From Nostoc linckia FACHB-104 (GTDB lineage: Bacteria > Cyanobacteriota > Cyanobacteriia > Cyanobacteriales > Nostocaceae), in contig NZ_JACJQJ010000013.1 in assembly GCF_014696615.1 (NCBI RefSeq), positions 62,001 to 126,000 on the forward strand: a DNA stretch of 64,000 nucleotides. The letters run 5' to 3'. Position 1 is the first letter of the stretch, and each line of letters begins with the position of its first letter. Both the position numbers and the translations under genes were made by a program. Below the pieces are notes generated by a model. It worked only from the letters and a program-made list of their open reading frames with translations. It was not told where the DNA came from and made no database searches. Shown here piece after piece: positions 55,000 to 64,000 of the stretch.

Positions 55000-56190
55000 T
55001 TAAAACCATTCTACTCGCGATCGCTCTTGCACCACTCGCTGATAAACATCTTCGGTTTGCAGGGCTAATTTTGGCCAGCTAAAGCGTTTCTCTAAATCCT
55101 CATAAGCATTATCTATCAGCCATTGGCGATAACCAGGATTTTTCAAAACTTCTAAAATACCCCACGCAATTGAGTCGGGACTGTTCACCCAGGTAACAAT
55201 GCCTGTTTTAGTGTGTTGCACTACTTCCGGAAAACCACCTGTATCAGATACAACCACAGGAACACGAGAGGCAAAGCTTTCTAATGCAACTATACCAAAG
55301 GGTTCATAAAGACTGGGGAAAACTGCACAGTCAGCCACAGTCTGAAATTTATCTAAGTATTCATCAGAAAGGAAACCAGTAAAATAGCATTTATGCCAAA
55401 TTCCCAAATCCCAAGCTTGACGCTTCAGATGGTCAGTATTACCACCACCAACAATCACAAATTTGACATTACCACCCATTTCCCACAGAACCTTGGGTGC
55501 AGCATTGAGTAATAAAGGCACACCCTTTTCATAGGTCATGCGCCCAACATAATAAACAATTTTTTCATAATCTTCAGCAAATTGACGGCGAAAAGCTGGA
55601 GCATGAAAATCTTCATGATGCTGTTTCTTTTCTGGCCGAATACCGTTAAAGATGACATCAATTTTGTCCCAAGGGCTGTGTAATGCTCTTTCTACTTCTT
55701 GGCGCATATATTCACTACAAACGATAATTCGCCAAGCGTTAAAAGCTAACAGATTTTCTTTACCACTAATATAGCGTTGGGTGTCTGTATGCAGACCGTT
55801 GTAGCGTCCGTATTCAGTTGCATGAATTGTCGCAATTAAAGGTACTTTAAAGTTATTTTTGAGAGCGATCGCCGCATCACCAACTAACCAATCATGAGCA
55901 TGAATTAAATCAAAAGGGCCTTCTTCCAGCATCAACTTGCCGCCATGATGCCCCATGCTATCGTTCAAGTTTACTATCCAGTGAAAAAAGTCTCTACTAG
56001 TAGCAACCGGCACTCGATGTATATGTACTCCCTCAACTAATTCATACATCGAAGCCTGGCCATGCTCCACAGTAATCAAGTGGATTTCATGTCCTAATTT
56101 CACTAATTCCGGATATAACTCCCCTACATGGCGAGCGATTCCACCCACAATTCTGGGTGGAAACTCCCAACTTAACACTAATATCTTCAT
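55000..56190 (-). CDS. Glycosyltransferase family 4 (glycogen-synthase-like fold)
   Basis: The 396-residue GT-B enzyme begins MKILVLSWEFPPRIVGGIAR, the glycine-rich sugar-acceptor loop. HAHDWLVGDAAIAL lies in the N-domain. The C-domain has YVGRMTYEKGVPLLLNA and the E-x7-E motif in FPSLYEPFGIVALESFASRVP, which binds the sugar nucleotide. Members make exopolysaccharide, trehalose-like or glucan products. The exact product is unknown. It is transcribed toward the cyanophycinase-like gene, 149 bp apart. Confidence 0.9.
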   Translation of the reverse strand: MKILVLSWEFPPRIVGGIARHVGELYPELVKLGHEIHLITVEHGQASMYELVEGVHIHRVPVATSRDFFHWIVNLNDSMGHHGGKLMLEEGPFDLIHAHDWLVGDAAIALKNNFKVPLIATIHATEYGRYNGLHTDTQRYISGKENLLAFNAWRIIVCSEYMRQEVERALHSPWDKIDVIFNGIRPEKKQHHEDFHAPAFRRQFAEDYEKIVYYVGRMTYEKGVPLLLNAAPKVLWEMGGNVKFVIVGGGNTDHLKRQAWDLGIWHKCYFTGFLSDEYLDKFQTVADCAVFPSLYEPFGIVALESFASRVPVVVSDTGGFPEVVQHTKTGIVTWVNSPDSIAWGILEVLKNPGYRQWLIDNAYEDLEKRFSWPKLALQTEDVYQRVVQERSRVEWF

Positions 56191-56526
56191 TAACTGGACT
56201 CCCCGAAGCTTTTCAAATTGATAAATAGCTAAAATCTATAATTTATCTAAAGGTACAAGTGTGACAATTAGAGTGAGTATATATACTAAAATTGTCAATA
56301 TTCTTAACATTCTCTTTGGATTCATCTGTCTGTAAATATGAATATTAGTGAAGCTAACTTTTCATATTTACCTTCATATGCATTCAATAAATTGCCATGA
56401 TACAGCAACTTCAGATTAATTGCTCAAAAATCTTCAACTCCTATAGATATATAGCTGAAGGGCGAAGGTAAAAATATTGCGATTTATATTAGGAATCCAG
56501 ACAGAAAAAGGCTTTAGGTCTGTGTA

Positions 56527-56553
56527 TCTGTCGCATTCTTTTTTTAATTGGTA
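56527..56553. mobile_element. Isolated end of a family B element
   Basis: TCTGTCGCATTCTTTTTTTA then ATTGGTAT is the reverse complement of the left end of the element at 36353. The matching opposite end is not found nearby, so this is a decayed copy in the lepA-glycosyltransferase spacer (56191-56703), which holds no gene. Confidence 0.45.
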
Positions 56554-56589
56554 TTATTAGACAAATTTTGCATAAAAAGCCCAAAAAAT

Positions 56590-56623
56590 AACGGAAATAC
56601 TGCATCAAAGCTGTGTTTCCGTT
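56590..56623 (-). terminator. Rho-independent terminator of lepA
   Basis: On the minus strand AACGGAAA and TTTCCGTT form an 8-bp stem, followed at once by ATTTTTT. It is 81 bp downstream of the lepA stop codon. The stem plus T-run is the standard intrinsic terminator form. Confidence 0.7.
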
Positions 56624-56703
56624 AATAATTTTTATTTAGTTAGAGATAAGGGGGATTTGGGACTGCTTCCATGCCCAATGCCCAATGCCCCATACCCAAT
56701 TAA

Positions 56704-58515
56704 TTAACTTTGATCCAGTCGCAATACTGCCATAAATGCTTCTTGAGGAACATCTACCGTACCTACAGATTTCATCCGCTTTTTACCTTTTGCTTGCTTT
56801 TGCAAAAGTTTTTTCTTCCGGCTGATGTCACCACCGTAGCATTTGGCTAGTACGTCTTTCCGCAAAGCGGGGATGTGTTCACTGGCGATGACTTTACTAC
56901 CAATACTCGCTTGAATCGGTACTTTAAATTGATGGCGGGGAATCAGTTCTTTCAACTTCTCAGCCATTGAGCGACCGACGTTGTAAGCTTTATCGCGATG
57001 CACAATCATCGCTAAAGAATCCACCGGATCGCCATTAATCATAATATCCAGCTTCACCAAAGGATTTTCGCGATAACCAATCAGGTGATATTCCATACTG
57101 GCATAACCACGCGATCGCGATTTCATTTGGTCAAAAAAGTCTGTAACTACTTCAGCCAAAGGCAACTCATAAGTTAAGGTTGTCCGCCCTTGGGTAAGAT
57201 ATTTCATATCCTTGAAAATCCCCCGACGGTTTTGTGATAACTCCATCAACGTACCCACGTAAGTTTCAGGAGTAATCATTTCCACCTTAACGTAAGGCTC
57301 CTCAATCTTTTCGCGCTCGTTGGGAGAGGGTAAATGGCTAGGATTATCTATATACAGTTCCTCACCCTTCAAAGTCGTCACTTTATAAACTACTGAAGGC
57401 GCTGTAATAATTAAATCTAAGTTATATTCCCGTTCCAAGCGTTCTTGCACAATTTCCATGTGCAGCAAACCCAAGAATCCACAACGGAAACCAAACCCCA
57501 TCGCACTAGAAGTTTCTGGTTCGTAATGTAGCGCCGCATCATTAAGCCTGAGCTTTTCTAAAGCTTCCCGCAAGTCTTCAAATTGGTCAGCATCAATGGG
57601 AAACATCCCGCAAAAGACCATTGGATTGGCTTCTGTGTAACCTGGTAAAGGTTCTGAGGCTTTAGCGTTAGACAGAGTAATGGTATCACCCACCCGCGCA
57701 TCAGCTACGGCTTTAATGGCGGCGGCTAAATAACCTACTTCCCCAGCGTGCAGTTCATTAACTTGCTTTTGAGTGGGAGAAAGCACCCCTAACTCGTCAA
57801 TTTCATATTCTTTATCAGAAGCCATCAAATAAACGCGATCGCCTTTTTTGAGGCTACCATCCATCACTCGGAAGTAAACAATTACGCCCCGGTAGCTGTC
57901 ATAGTAGCTATCAAAAATTAACGCCCGCAAGCGCTGATCTACATTGTTGGGGGCTGGCGGTACCCGTTCGACAATTGTTTCTAAAATCTCATTAATGCCA
58001 ATACCTTCTTTGGCTGAGGCTAAAATCGCACCACTGCAATCTAAACCGATAATTTCTTCAATTTCGCCAATAACTCTGTCTGGTTCTGCACCTGGTAAGT
58101 CGATTTTATTCAACACCGGAATAATTTCCAGGTTATGTTCCAGAGCCAAATACACATTCGCTAAAGTTTGAGCTTCTACGCCTTGGGAAGCATCAACCAC
58201 TAACAACGCTCCTTCGCAAGCAGCAAGAGAACGTGACACCTCATAGGAAAAATCCACGTGTCCCGGCGTATCAATCAAATTCAGCACATACTGCTGACCA
58301 TCTTTAGCAGTGTAATTCATCCGGGCAGCTTGCAGCTTAATGGTAATGCCGCGCTCCCGTTCCAAATCCATATTGTCGAGAAACTGCTCCTTCATCTGCC
58401 GATCTTCAACAGTACCAGTGGCTTGGAGTAAGCGATCGGCAAGGGTGGATTTCCCGTGGTCGATGTGAGCAATAATACAAAAATTGCGAATGCGAACTGC
58501 GGGAACGTCAGTCAT
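56704..58515 (-). CDS. lepA: Elongation factor 4 (LepA)
   Basis: The 603-residue translational GTPase has G1 [10 protein letters not shown]2 [12 protein letters not shown]3 [13 protein letters not shown]4 NKIDLPGA and the LepA-specific C-terminal domain ([20 protein letters not shown] and [20 protein letters not shown]). It binds ribosomes and back-translocates or aids assembly under ionic stress. The length and motifs are exactly typical. ATG start and its own terminator. Confidence 0.97.
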   Translation of the reverse strand: MTDVPAVRIRNFCIIAHIDHGKSTLADRLLQATGTVEDRQMKEQFLDNMDLERERGITIKLQAARMNYTAKDGQQYVLNLIDTPGHVDFSYEVSRSLAACEGALLVVDASQGVEAQTLANVYLALEHNLEIIPVLNKIDLPGAEPDRVIGEIEEIIGLDCSGAILASAKEGIGINEILETIVERVPPAPNNVDQRLRALIFDSYYDSYRGVIVYFRVMDGSLKKGDRVYLMASDKEYEIDELGVLSPTQKQVNELHAGEVGYLAAAIKAVADARVGDTITLSNAKASEPLPGYTEANPMVFCGMFPIDADQFEDLREALEKLRLNDAALHYEPETSSAMGFGFRCGFLGLLHMEIVQERLEREYNLDLIITAPSVVYKVTTLKGEELYIDNPSHLPSPNEREKIEEPYVKVEMITPETYVGTLMELSQNRRGIFKDMKYLTQGRTTLTYELPLAEVVTDFFDQMKSRSRGYASMEYHLIGYRENPLVKLDIMINGDPVDSLAMIVHRDKAYNVGRSMAEKLKELIPRHQFKVPIQASIGSKVIASEHIPALRKDVLAKCYGGDISRKKKLLQKQAKGKKRMKSVGTVDVPQEAFMAVLRLDQS

Positions 58516-59026
58516 ATACTATTTTTGCTGAAAAAGCAACCAAGGTAGAGAGAGCAAATTACTTAATGTATTTTAATGCTTTCTTAGGCAACGACGCTGC
58601 TATTCGGGCGAGAGAACCGTCGTTAGCCAAAGAAATCTTTGTTAATTGTCATTTGTCATTGGTTATTGGTCGTTTGTCAAGATAAATTTTTATCTCCCCA
58701 TTACCCATTCCCATTTTCCCTTCGGCCGATGGTATTGATCAACCAGAAGCGTACAATAAAGATGTATAAGTACATAGTGTAAAGAGCGTGGTAATTCCAG
58801 GCGTAATTGCCCGTAAATTATAGATTTACTGACACAAATTCAATAGAGCTACTGTTTGGTATCTTCTATGAAAATTGCCACTTGCGAGGAGAAGCTGTTA
58901 CTTTGGTACAATTTCGGGGAACTATGTAACTATAATTTTTTTCCTTTGTCAGTAAACTGAGCCGAAATTTATAAGAGTACTGCTTTAAAAAGCTTTTGAC
59001 ACAACAATTTCAGTGCATATAAACCT
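58516..59026. other. Spacer between divergent lepA and the RHH-like gene
   Basis: About 510 bp with no gene. It contains repeated TTGTCATTTGTCATTGG-type words (58630-58680) and presumably the lepA promoter; no operator was identified. Confidence 0.4.
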
Positions 59027-59263
59027 ATGAATATGAAAGAGAAAGCTACGGATGCGGACAACAGACAAGCCGATAAGGTAGAAATAGCTGTCCGCCTAGA
59101 CTCCGAGTTAGTAGAGCAAATTCAGCATTTAACCAATGACCCTAGCAAAGTGATTGAGGTGGCAATTCGGCAATGGTTGCGGGGTGATATTCCTAGAGAT
59201 GATGAATTGACACGTACTCCGGTACGCGCTCCGATTCCACCTCGAGGTGAATGGAACGACTGA
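59027..59263 (+). CDS. Small RHH/CopG-like protein
   Basis: The 78-residue protein has the core KVEIAVRLDSELVEQIQHLT followed by a helix (DPSKVIEVAIRQWLRGD). That beta strand-helix-helix order is typical of ribbon-helix-helix DNA-binding proteins. A Pro/Arg-rich tail (TRTPVRAPIPPRGEWND) follows. No toxin gene is linked; the histidine kinase gene starts 137 bp downstream. Regulator function is inferred. Two ATG codons (59027 and 59033) are possible starts. Confidence 0.6.
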   Translation: MNMKEKATDADNRQADKVEIAVRLDSELVEQIQHLTNDPSKVIEVAIRQWLRGDIPRDDELTRTPVRAPIPPRGEWND

Positions 59264-59400
59264 ATTCATAAATAAACTGTAAATAAAAAATCAAAAGAAT
59301 GTAAAGTTTGCCACTTTGGCTGACAAAATATCCAAAACGTTCAACCAAAGGCTCAAAAGCTGTAATAATTTATGCCAGACTTTAAGCAGCTTTAGTAATA

Positions 59401-61188
59401 ATGTTGTCGGCTGCTAATCGTATATCCAACTCGATAATGACTATTACTGCCCATTCGCAATTGCCCAACTTATTCTCCCAGAATCGAAACTCTATTAATC
59501 ATCAGACAGACTATATGTTACCAACTCTAGGAGCCGAGTTGGTATATACACAAGATGGGTCAGGACGTTACCTGACTTTTTATTGGCAGCACAGTGAAAT
59601 CCTAGGGTTAAATCCTGAGCAGATAGTTGATGAGCTTGATGAGGAAGCCAACTTTGTCCCAGTGGATAAGGTGGCTTATTTGGAACGGTTACACCAGATT
59701 TTGACAAATTTGGTGCCCGAAAAATTGCAATGTTGGTTTAGTTACGGGCAGGAATTATTTGAGTTGGAGTTGGTAATCACTCCGATTATGCCGCAATTGG
59801 GTAAAGCGGCTACTACAGTTTTGGTCATGGGACGGTTACTGCAAGCGAAAGTCAACATCAACAAAGTAGATGTGATTGCCAAAACACCTACACAGATAGA
59901 GTTGGCTGTCCGCTCACAGCAGCATCAAAAACTGGTGAACCGAATTACCAAAAATATTCGTCGCAACCTAGATATAGACATTATTTGGCAACAAACAGTT
60001 GATAGTTTGGGAAAAGTACTGCGGCTAGAGCGCTGTATTATTTGTCCTTACCAGCCTTCTAGCCAAAAAGTACGGGTAATAGCAGAGTATCATCAGCCAG
60101 AGTGCAAATCTCTGTTGGGTGTAGACATAGATTTAGCTGCTGAACCTGCTTTTGCTCAGGCTGTGGCTACCCTGGAACCAGTAGTAGTAAAAGCACCAGG
60201 GTCTAGTCTATGCCCCAACCAGAAAATTTTAGTGGTGGCGACATCCTATCAAGACCAAGCAAATGGTTTGGTGGCGTTGAATTTGCGAGATGAATGCTAC
60301 CCGCTAACAGATGCAGAAATTGAGCTAGCGAAAGAAGTAGCGGATCAGTTAGGGACTGCGATCGCTCATGCTACTTTGTACAAAGAATTGGAAGTAGCGC
60401 GTCAAAAAGCCGAAGATGCTTCCCGTCTCAAGAGTGAATTTCTAGCTAACGTCTCCCATGAAATTCGTACCCCCCTGAATGGGATGATCGGATTTTTAAA
60501 GCTGATTTTGGAGGGTATGGCAGACGATCCAGAAGAACAAAATCAGTTTTTGTTAGAAGCGCATCAGTTATCAATCCACCTGCTCAATATCATCAACGAT
60601 ATTTTGGATATTGCCAAAATTGAAGCAGGTAAAATGGAGCTTGATTGTACTCCTGTGCAATTGGCTGAGTTATTTAACGATGTAGAAAGTTTCATGCGTC
60701 CTCAAGCCGAGATGAGAAACCTCAGCTTCCAGATGCAAATGCCCCCCACTTCTGATGAAATAATTGTTCAAGGTAACTACCAACGACTGTTACAAGTAAT
60801 GCTGAATTTGGTAGGTAATGCAATTAAATTTACTCAAGAAGGTGGTATTACTATCAGTGCTGATATTGTCATTAAAAAGGCTAAATTCCAGGAACAGCAA
60901 TATCCTGGCATGGTAAAAGTGCGCGTAGCAGATACAGGTATTGGTGTTTCTTTAGACAAGCAAGATAAACTATTTCAATTATTTTCTCAAGTTGATGGTT
61001 CCCGTACCCGACAGTATGGGGGAACTGGTTTAGGACTGGCTATATCTCAAAAGCTAGTAGAAGCAATGGGTGGTGAAGTCAATTTTTACAGCTTAGGTGA
61101 AGGACTTGGTTCGACAGTGACATTTACTGTACCCTTGTATCAACAACCAGTAATTGTTACCTGTGGTGACGATTGTCTTGGGAAATAG
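59401..61188 (+). CDS. GAF-domain sensor histidine kinase
   Basis: The 595-residue protein (possible later start at 59437) has an N-terminal PAS-like sensor (about 35-150), a GAF domain (about 185-330), a HisKA domain with phospho-His353 in NVSHEIRTPLNGMIGFLK, and a HATPase with N box MLNLVGNAIKFTQEG, DTGIGVS, and GGTGLGLAISQKL. No receiver or membrane segment is present, so it is a soluble kinase. The response regulator is not adjacent. No chromophore Cys is evident in the GAF, so it is probably not a phytochrome-type sensor. Confidence 0.92.
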   Translation: MLSAANRISNSIMTITAHSQLPNLFSQNRNSINHQTDYMLPTLGAELVYTQDGSGRYLTFYWQHSEILGLNPEQIVDELDEEANFVPVDKVAYLERLHQILTNLVPEKLQCWFSYGQELFELELVITPIMPQLGKAATTVLVMGRLLQAKVNINKVDVIAKTPTQIELAVRSQQHQKLVNRITKNIRRNLDIDIIWQQTVDSLGKVLRLERCIICPYQPSSQKVRVIAEYHQPECKSLLGVDIDLAAEPAFAQAVATLEPVVVKAPGSSLCPNQKILVVATSYQDQANGLVALNLRDECYPLTDAEIELAKEVADQLGTAIAHATLYKELEVARQKAEDASRLKSEFLANVSHEIRTPLNGMIGFLKLILEGMADDPEEQNQFLLEAHQLSIHLLNIINDILDIAKIEAGKMELDCTPVQLAELFNDVESFMRPQAEMRNLSFQMQMPPTSDEIIVQGNYQRLLQVMLNLVGNAIKFTQEGGITISADIVIKKAKFQEQQYPGMVKVRVADTGIGVSLDKQDKLFQLFSQVDGSRTRQYGGTGLGLAISQKLVEAMGGEVNFYSLGEGLGSTVTFTVPLYQQPVIVTCGDDCLGK

Positions 61189-61608
61189 GGATTGGGGACT
61201 AGGAAAGGGAAAAGGGGAAGGGGGAAAGGGGAAAGGTGAAAGAGCGACCTAAGCAAATCTCTGCAGCTTGGGAAGTATTTTTTGATGATAAAAATGTTCT
61301 GCAGTTACTTACCTGGGGTAGTAGTCTGCTAAATCTGCTGTTTGCTGACTCAGAACTGTTTGGTAGGTGCGATCGCGCTTTTGCGTTTACGTAATAATGG
61401 AATCAGAACAAGGGAAATCAAGGGAACTAAGCACAGTAACTAATCATCAATACCCTATATTCCATCACTCATCAGAAATAAATCTCCATGAGCAGGTAGA
61501 CTTTATTGTTACCATGTCCATCGCTCACACAGATGTTATTTTAAATTTAGAGCATTAAACCCGTCAGCGTTGGGTGGCAGAAATTAATAAAAATAACCAA
61601 AAATTAAT
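61189..61608. other. Spacer with a doubtful short frame
   Basis: About 420 bp. Purine-rich repeats (GGGGAAAGGGGAAAGG, 61213-61237) lead into a 52-codon frame from a GTG at 61236 (VKERPKQISAAWEVFFDDKN) ending at 61394. It reads like a remnant of a coding region but has no recognised family. A second frame at 61367-61558 is even less convincing. Confidence 0.35.
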
Positions 61609-63594
61609 ATGAAAGTAAAAGTTAACTATTCACTAGCAGCAGATGAAGTTAACGAACTTGATCTAGCATTAGCAACTGCACCGACAGGAGAATGCTTGAT
61701 TGGTCGTTCTCCCGATTCTCATTTAGTCTTAAACAGTCCCGATGTCAGCAGAGTACATGGTAAATTTTTTGCTCACAATGGTAATTACTACTTCTGCGAC
61801 CTTGGAAGTAGAAATGGCTCAGTTATTAACGGGAGATTGGCTAAAAAAAATGTCCCAGTCCAGTTGAAGGATAAAGACATTATCCGGATTGGTGATTACG
61901 TGATGACTGTGGAAGATATTATTCCTGTACCTCAACAATTGCCAGTGACGGTATTTAGGACTATCGATCCGACACTGTTTGCTGGTTGGCGAGTAAATGA
62001 AAATCTCGGCAATATTAATGTTGCTAATCCTGCAGGAAAAGTAAATAGCAAAGTTTCCCATGATTTAAGCTCTGAATCGGCTGAAGCATTTAGTGCAGAT
62101 AAAGGCGAAATGGAAACTTCAGAACTAGAACCAGAAATTAATGCACAAGAAAAGGTCATTGAAAATACACCCATAGCAAATGAAATTACCCCATCTGTAA
62201 GCGAGCTAAACGCTGATGCTGCTCAACCAGTTATAGAAGAAATCACCGTTGTGCAGCTACAGGGTTTAATGTCTCCAGTCCCAGAGGTAGTAAAAGAAAT
62301 TTCTGCAGAGGTTAATAATGTAGATGTTGATGTACCTACACCTTTTCTAGAAGAAGTTACTTTTGTACAGCCACAAGATTTAAATGAATCAGTACCAGAG
62401 GCTGTAAGCGAAATTCCTGCAGAGATAAACACTGAAGATATAGATGGGGATGCAGAAATACTGCGAGAATCCACGATTATACAGCCACGTGAGAGATTGA
62501 GTCCAATAGCAGAGGATTTGAACGAAGTTGATCCAGATGATAAAAATGATTTTTTCGATTTAGAAATGCCAATTCTGCAAGACTTTACCGACGTACAACC
62601 GCGTGATAAATTCCGGCAATCAGCAGAAGTGGTAAGCGAAATTCCTTCAGAGATCACCGATCAAGATATAGATTGGGATGCAGAAATTCCGAGAGAATTG
62701 ACAATTGTACAACCACGTAGCGTATTTCAACAACCACGAAATATAGTAATTGAAGTTCCACCACATATAAGTGATGAAGTAATTGAAGATGATTTTAAAG
62801 TCGATATTGGTGGTGTCGAAGCTCCAAAATTTGTGGATGGTTTTACTCCCGAGTTTAGCAATGAAGAGGCTATATTCTCAGACGAAACTCTGATTGAATC
62901 AGCAGGGTTATTTTGCAAAGTGCCAGACCCGATAAGCAATCAGGGTGCGGATACCAATACTGATGATGCAGCGGTAGTTAGCGAAGTTGCTGTTCCTATC
63001 GAATTACCCGAAGATACTAGCGATGTGAGCGAATCGGATACTCTATCTTCTCTATTAGATGAAGAACTAGAAGCTGATTTTAGCTCAGAATTAACTCTGT
63101 TAACATCTGAGTCAATTAATCAACTTTTTGCTGAAATTTATGACACCTCAGAAGAAGAATATACGGAAATTTCTGAGGAAGCGTCTGTCAGTAATTCTCT
63201 TCCAGGAATTGCTCAAAAAAATATAGTTCTTTTAGCTCATGAAAGCAAACAATCAGAGTTAGCTGAATTTGTTAATCAGCATCAAGAGTTTTTTGCACAT
63301 AATCATACTATTGCTTGGTCATCTATTAGCGAAGTTTTGCATGAACAAGCAGGTATCACTATTAGTCAGCAAATACCAGCCGCAATATCTGCAGGTTATC
63401 AAGCGATTAATACATTAGTTAACTCTGGTGATATCTCAGCAGTTATTTTCTTGAGAGATTTCCTCATCCCTCAGACTAGCCAAGCAAATGAAGAAGCACT
63501 ATTGAGGAGCTGCAATATTAACAAAGTTTTACTAGCAACTAATGTACCTACAGCAGAGGCGCTTGTATTTTATCTTCAACACTTACAACAATAA
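61609..63594 (+). CDS. FHA protein fused to a degenerate methylglyoxal-synthase-like domain
   Basis: The product is 661 residues. Residues 28-100 form an FHA phosphothreonine-binding domain (IGRSPDSHLV, Ser47-Arg48, His50, GSRNG). Residues of about 170-420 form an acidic linker with imperfect repeats (FVQPQDLNESVPEAVSEIPA, IVQPRSVFQQ). Residues 537-661 match the methylglyoxal synthase fold (KNIVLLAHESK; AVIFLRDFLIPQ; EEALLRSCNI; VLLATNVPTAEALV). In E. coli MgsA terms, His19 and Lys23 are kept (His544, Lys547). Asp71 is Tyr597, Asp20 is Glu, His98 is Ser, Asp101 is Asn and the TGTTG phosphate loop is SSISE. Synthase activity is unlikely; a ligand-sensing role is inferred. Confidence 0.85.
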   Translation: MKVKVNYSLAADEVNELDLALATAPTGECLIGRSPDSHLVLNSPDVSRVHGKFFAHNGNYYFCDLGSRNGSVINGRLAKKNVPVQLKDKDIIRIGDYVMTVEDIIPVPQQLPVTVFRTIDPTLFAGWRVNENLGNINVANPAGKVNSKVSHDLSSESAEAFSADKGEMETSELEPEINAQEKVIENTPIANEITPSVSELNADAAQPVIEEITVVQLQGLMSPVPEVVKEISAEVNNVDVDVPTPFLEEVTFVQPQDLNESVPEAVSEIPAEINTEDIDGDAEILRESTIIQPRERLSPIAEDLNEVDPDDKNDFFDLEMPILQDFTDVQPRDKFRQSAEVVSEIPSEITDQDIDWDAEIPRELTIVQPRSVFQQPRNIVIEVPPHISDEVIEDDFKVDIGGVEAPKFVDGFTPEFSNEEAIFSDETLIESAGLFCKVPDPISNQGADTNTDDAAVVSEVAVPIELPEDTSDVSESDTLSSLLDEELEADFSSELTLLTSESINQLFAEIYDTSEEEYTEISEEASVSNSLPGIAQKNIVLLAHESKQSELAEFVNQHQEFFAHNHTIAWSSISEVLHEQAGITISQQIPAAISAGYQAINTLVNSGDISAVIFLRDFLIPQTSQANEEALLRSCNINKVLLATNVPTAEALVFYLQHLQQ

Positions 63595-63737
63595 CTGTGA
63601 AGGATTAGCTATTAGTGTAAAGCGGAATTCAAATTAAGGTATGTATGCAGTATCAGCGTTTCTTCTGTTCCAAAATTTCAAGTTCAACAGGGTATAAGTT
63701 CATCAATTATATCTGATGGCTGTATACTGCTGATTAT
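63595..63737. other. Spacer between convergent genes
   Basis: The 143 bp between the FHA gene and the partial right-edge gene are AT-rich. No clear terminator was seen. Confidence 0.35.
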
Positions 63738-64000
63738 TTACTGCATTACTACAGATTGGGGAACAAGATTTTGACTTCCTGGTTGAGTAAACCAGAATTT
63801 AAGGTTAGAACCTTCTACTACAATTTCACCTTCAGGTGTTTGGATATAAAGTTTTCCTTGATGTAGTTTGACAATATTATTACTTGTAACTGTAGGTGAT
63901 GATACAAGCGATGCAATAAATGGATTGGTTTCGCAAGCTACATAATCATTTTGCTGTTTATTTGGCGCTACACAAATTGGTTGTTCTTCAGTGACTTTTG
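63738..64000 (-). CDS. C-terminal part of an unidentified protein (N-terminus beyond right edge)
   Basis: A reverse-strand frame open from the right edge ends at TAA 63738-63740 and encodes 87 codons (KVTEEQPICVAPNKQQNDYV, later GKLYIQTPEGEIVVEGSNLK and FWFTQPGSQNLVPQSVVMQ). Two cysteines and a beta-rich pattern suggest an exported protein, but there is too little to name a family. Its codon use looks like the neighbours'. Confidence 0.6.
   Translation of the reverse strand, partial: KVTEEQPICVAPNKQQNDYVACETNPFIASLVSSPTVTSNNIVKLHQGKLYIQTPEGEIVVEGSNLKFWFTQPGSQNLVPQSVVMQ

Noticed and set aside
61367-61558. 63-codon plus-strand frame before the FHA gene
   Set aside because: Weak start, no ribosome site and composition unlike neighbouring genes.

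Overview
The window is chromosomal DNA from a filamentous, Nostocales-type cyanobacterium. The signs are abundant HIP1 octamers (GCGATCGC), an nblA gene, the linked ado-aar-accA alkane/fatty-acid block, a cyanophycinase-like peptidase, many Ser/Thr kinases with sensor domains, and intergenic spacers filled with heptanucleotide STRR-type repeats and small inverted-repeat elements. The genus cannot be fixed from the sequence alone. No tRNA, rRNA, CRISPR array, phage or complete transposase gene was seen.

Layout. 1-3.9 kb: a minus-strand block reading ado, aar, accA and then a short-chain dehydrogenase that runs off the left edge. 4-8 kb: an orphan sugar-type ABC permease, a BrnA/RHH-like small protein, a conserved hypothetical and a secreted trypsin-like protease. 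8.7-18.3 kb: signalling genes, namely a PAS-GAF-PAS-cyclase with an altered active site, a Ser/Thr kinase, NblA, a PP2C phosphatase and a UbiB-family kinase. 18.8-27 kb: a collagen-like glycine-rich secreted protein, a DUF6174-like protein, mnmA, a secreted SPOR-like protein, an SbmA/BacA-type ABC exporter and a Tat-exported aldo/keto reductase. 27.5-36 kb: nnrDE, a small membrane protein with a TPR protein, a DUF4058 protein, rpiA, an SLH protein, a 21-bp minisatellite and a membrane-anchored hypothetical. 36.6-39 kb: a DhaM-like EIIA-HPr-EI fusion.

39.3-46 kb is the most accessory-looking stretch. It holds a 1351-residue LRV/HEAT-like repeat protein, a PD-(D/E)XK-like protein and two paralogous proteins that each look like a doubled nuclease-inhibitor (NuiA) fold, all on the plus strand. 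46-49 kb: a FAD-domain-only photolyase-like gene divergent from a lipoxygenase with all iron ligands. 49-54.9 kb: a zinc-ribbon/kinase/beta-helix receptor, a PrxQ peroxiredoxin, a nuclease-like pseudogene broken by two in-frame stops, a cysteine desulfurase and a cyanophycinase-like peptidase. 55-64 kb: a GT4 glycosyltransferase, lepA, an RHH-like small protein, a GAF histidine kinase, an FHA protein fused to a degenerate methylglyoxal-synthase fold, and a partial gene at the right edge.

The best candidates for something undescribed are the FHA-methylglyoxal-synthase-like fusion, the LRV / PD-(D/E)XK / double-NuiA cluster, and the cyclase whose base-specifying and transition-state residues are replaced while both metal aspartates are kept. 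Two short-element families with clear terminal inverted repeats, one with 5-bp target duplications, explain several gene-free spacers.
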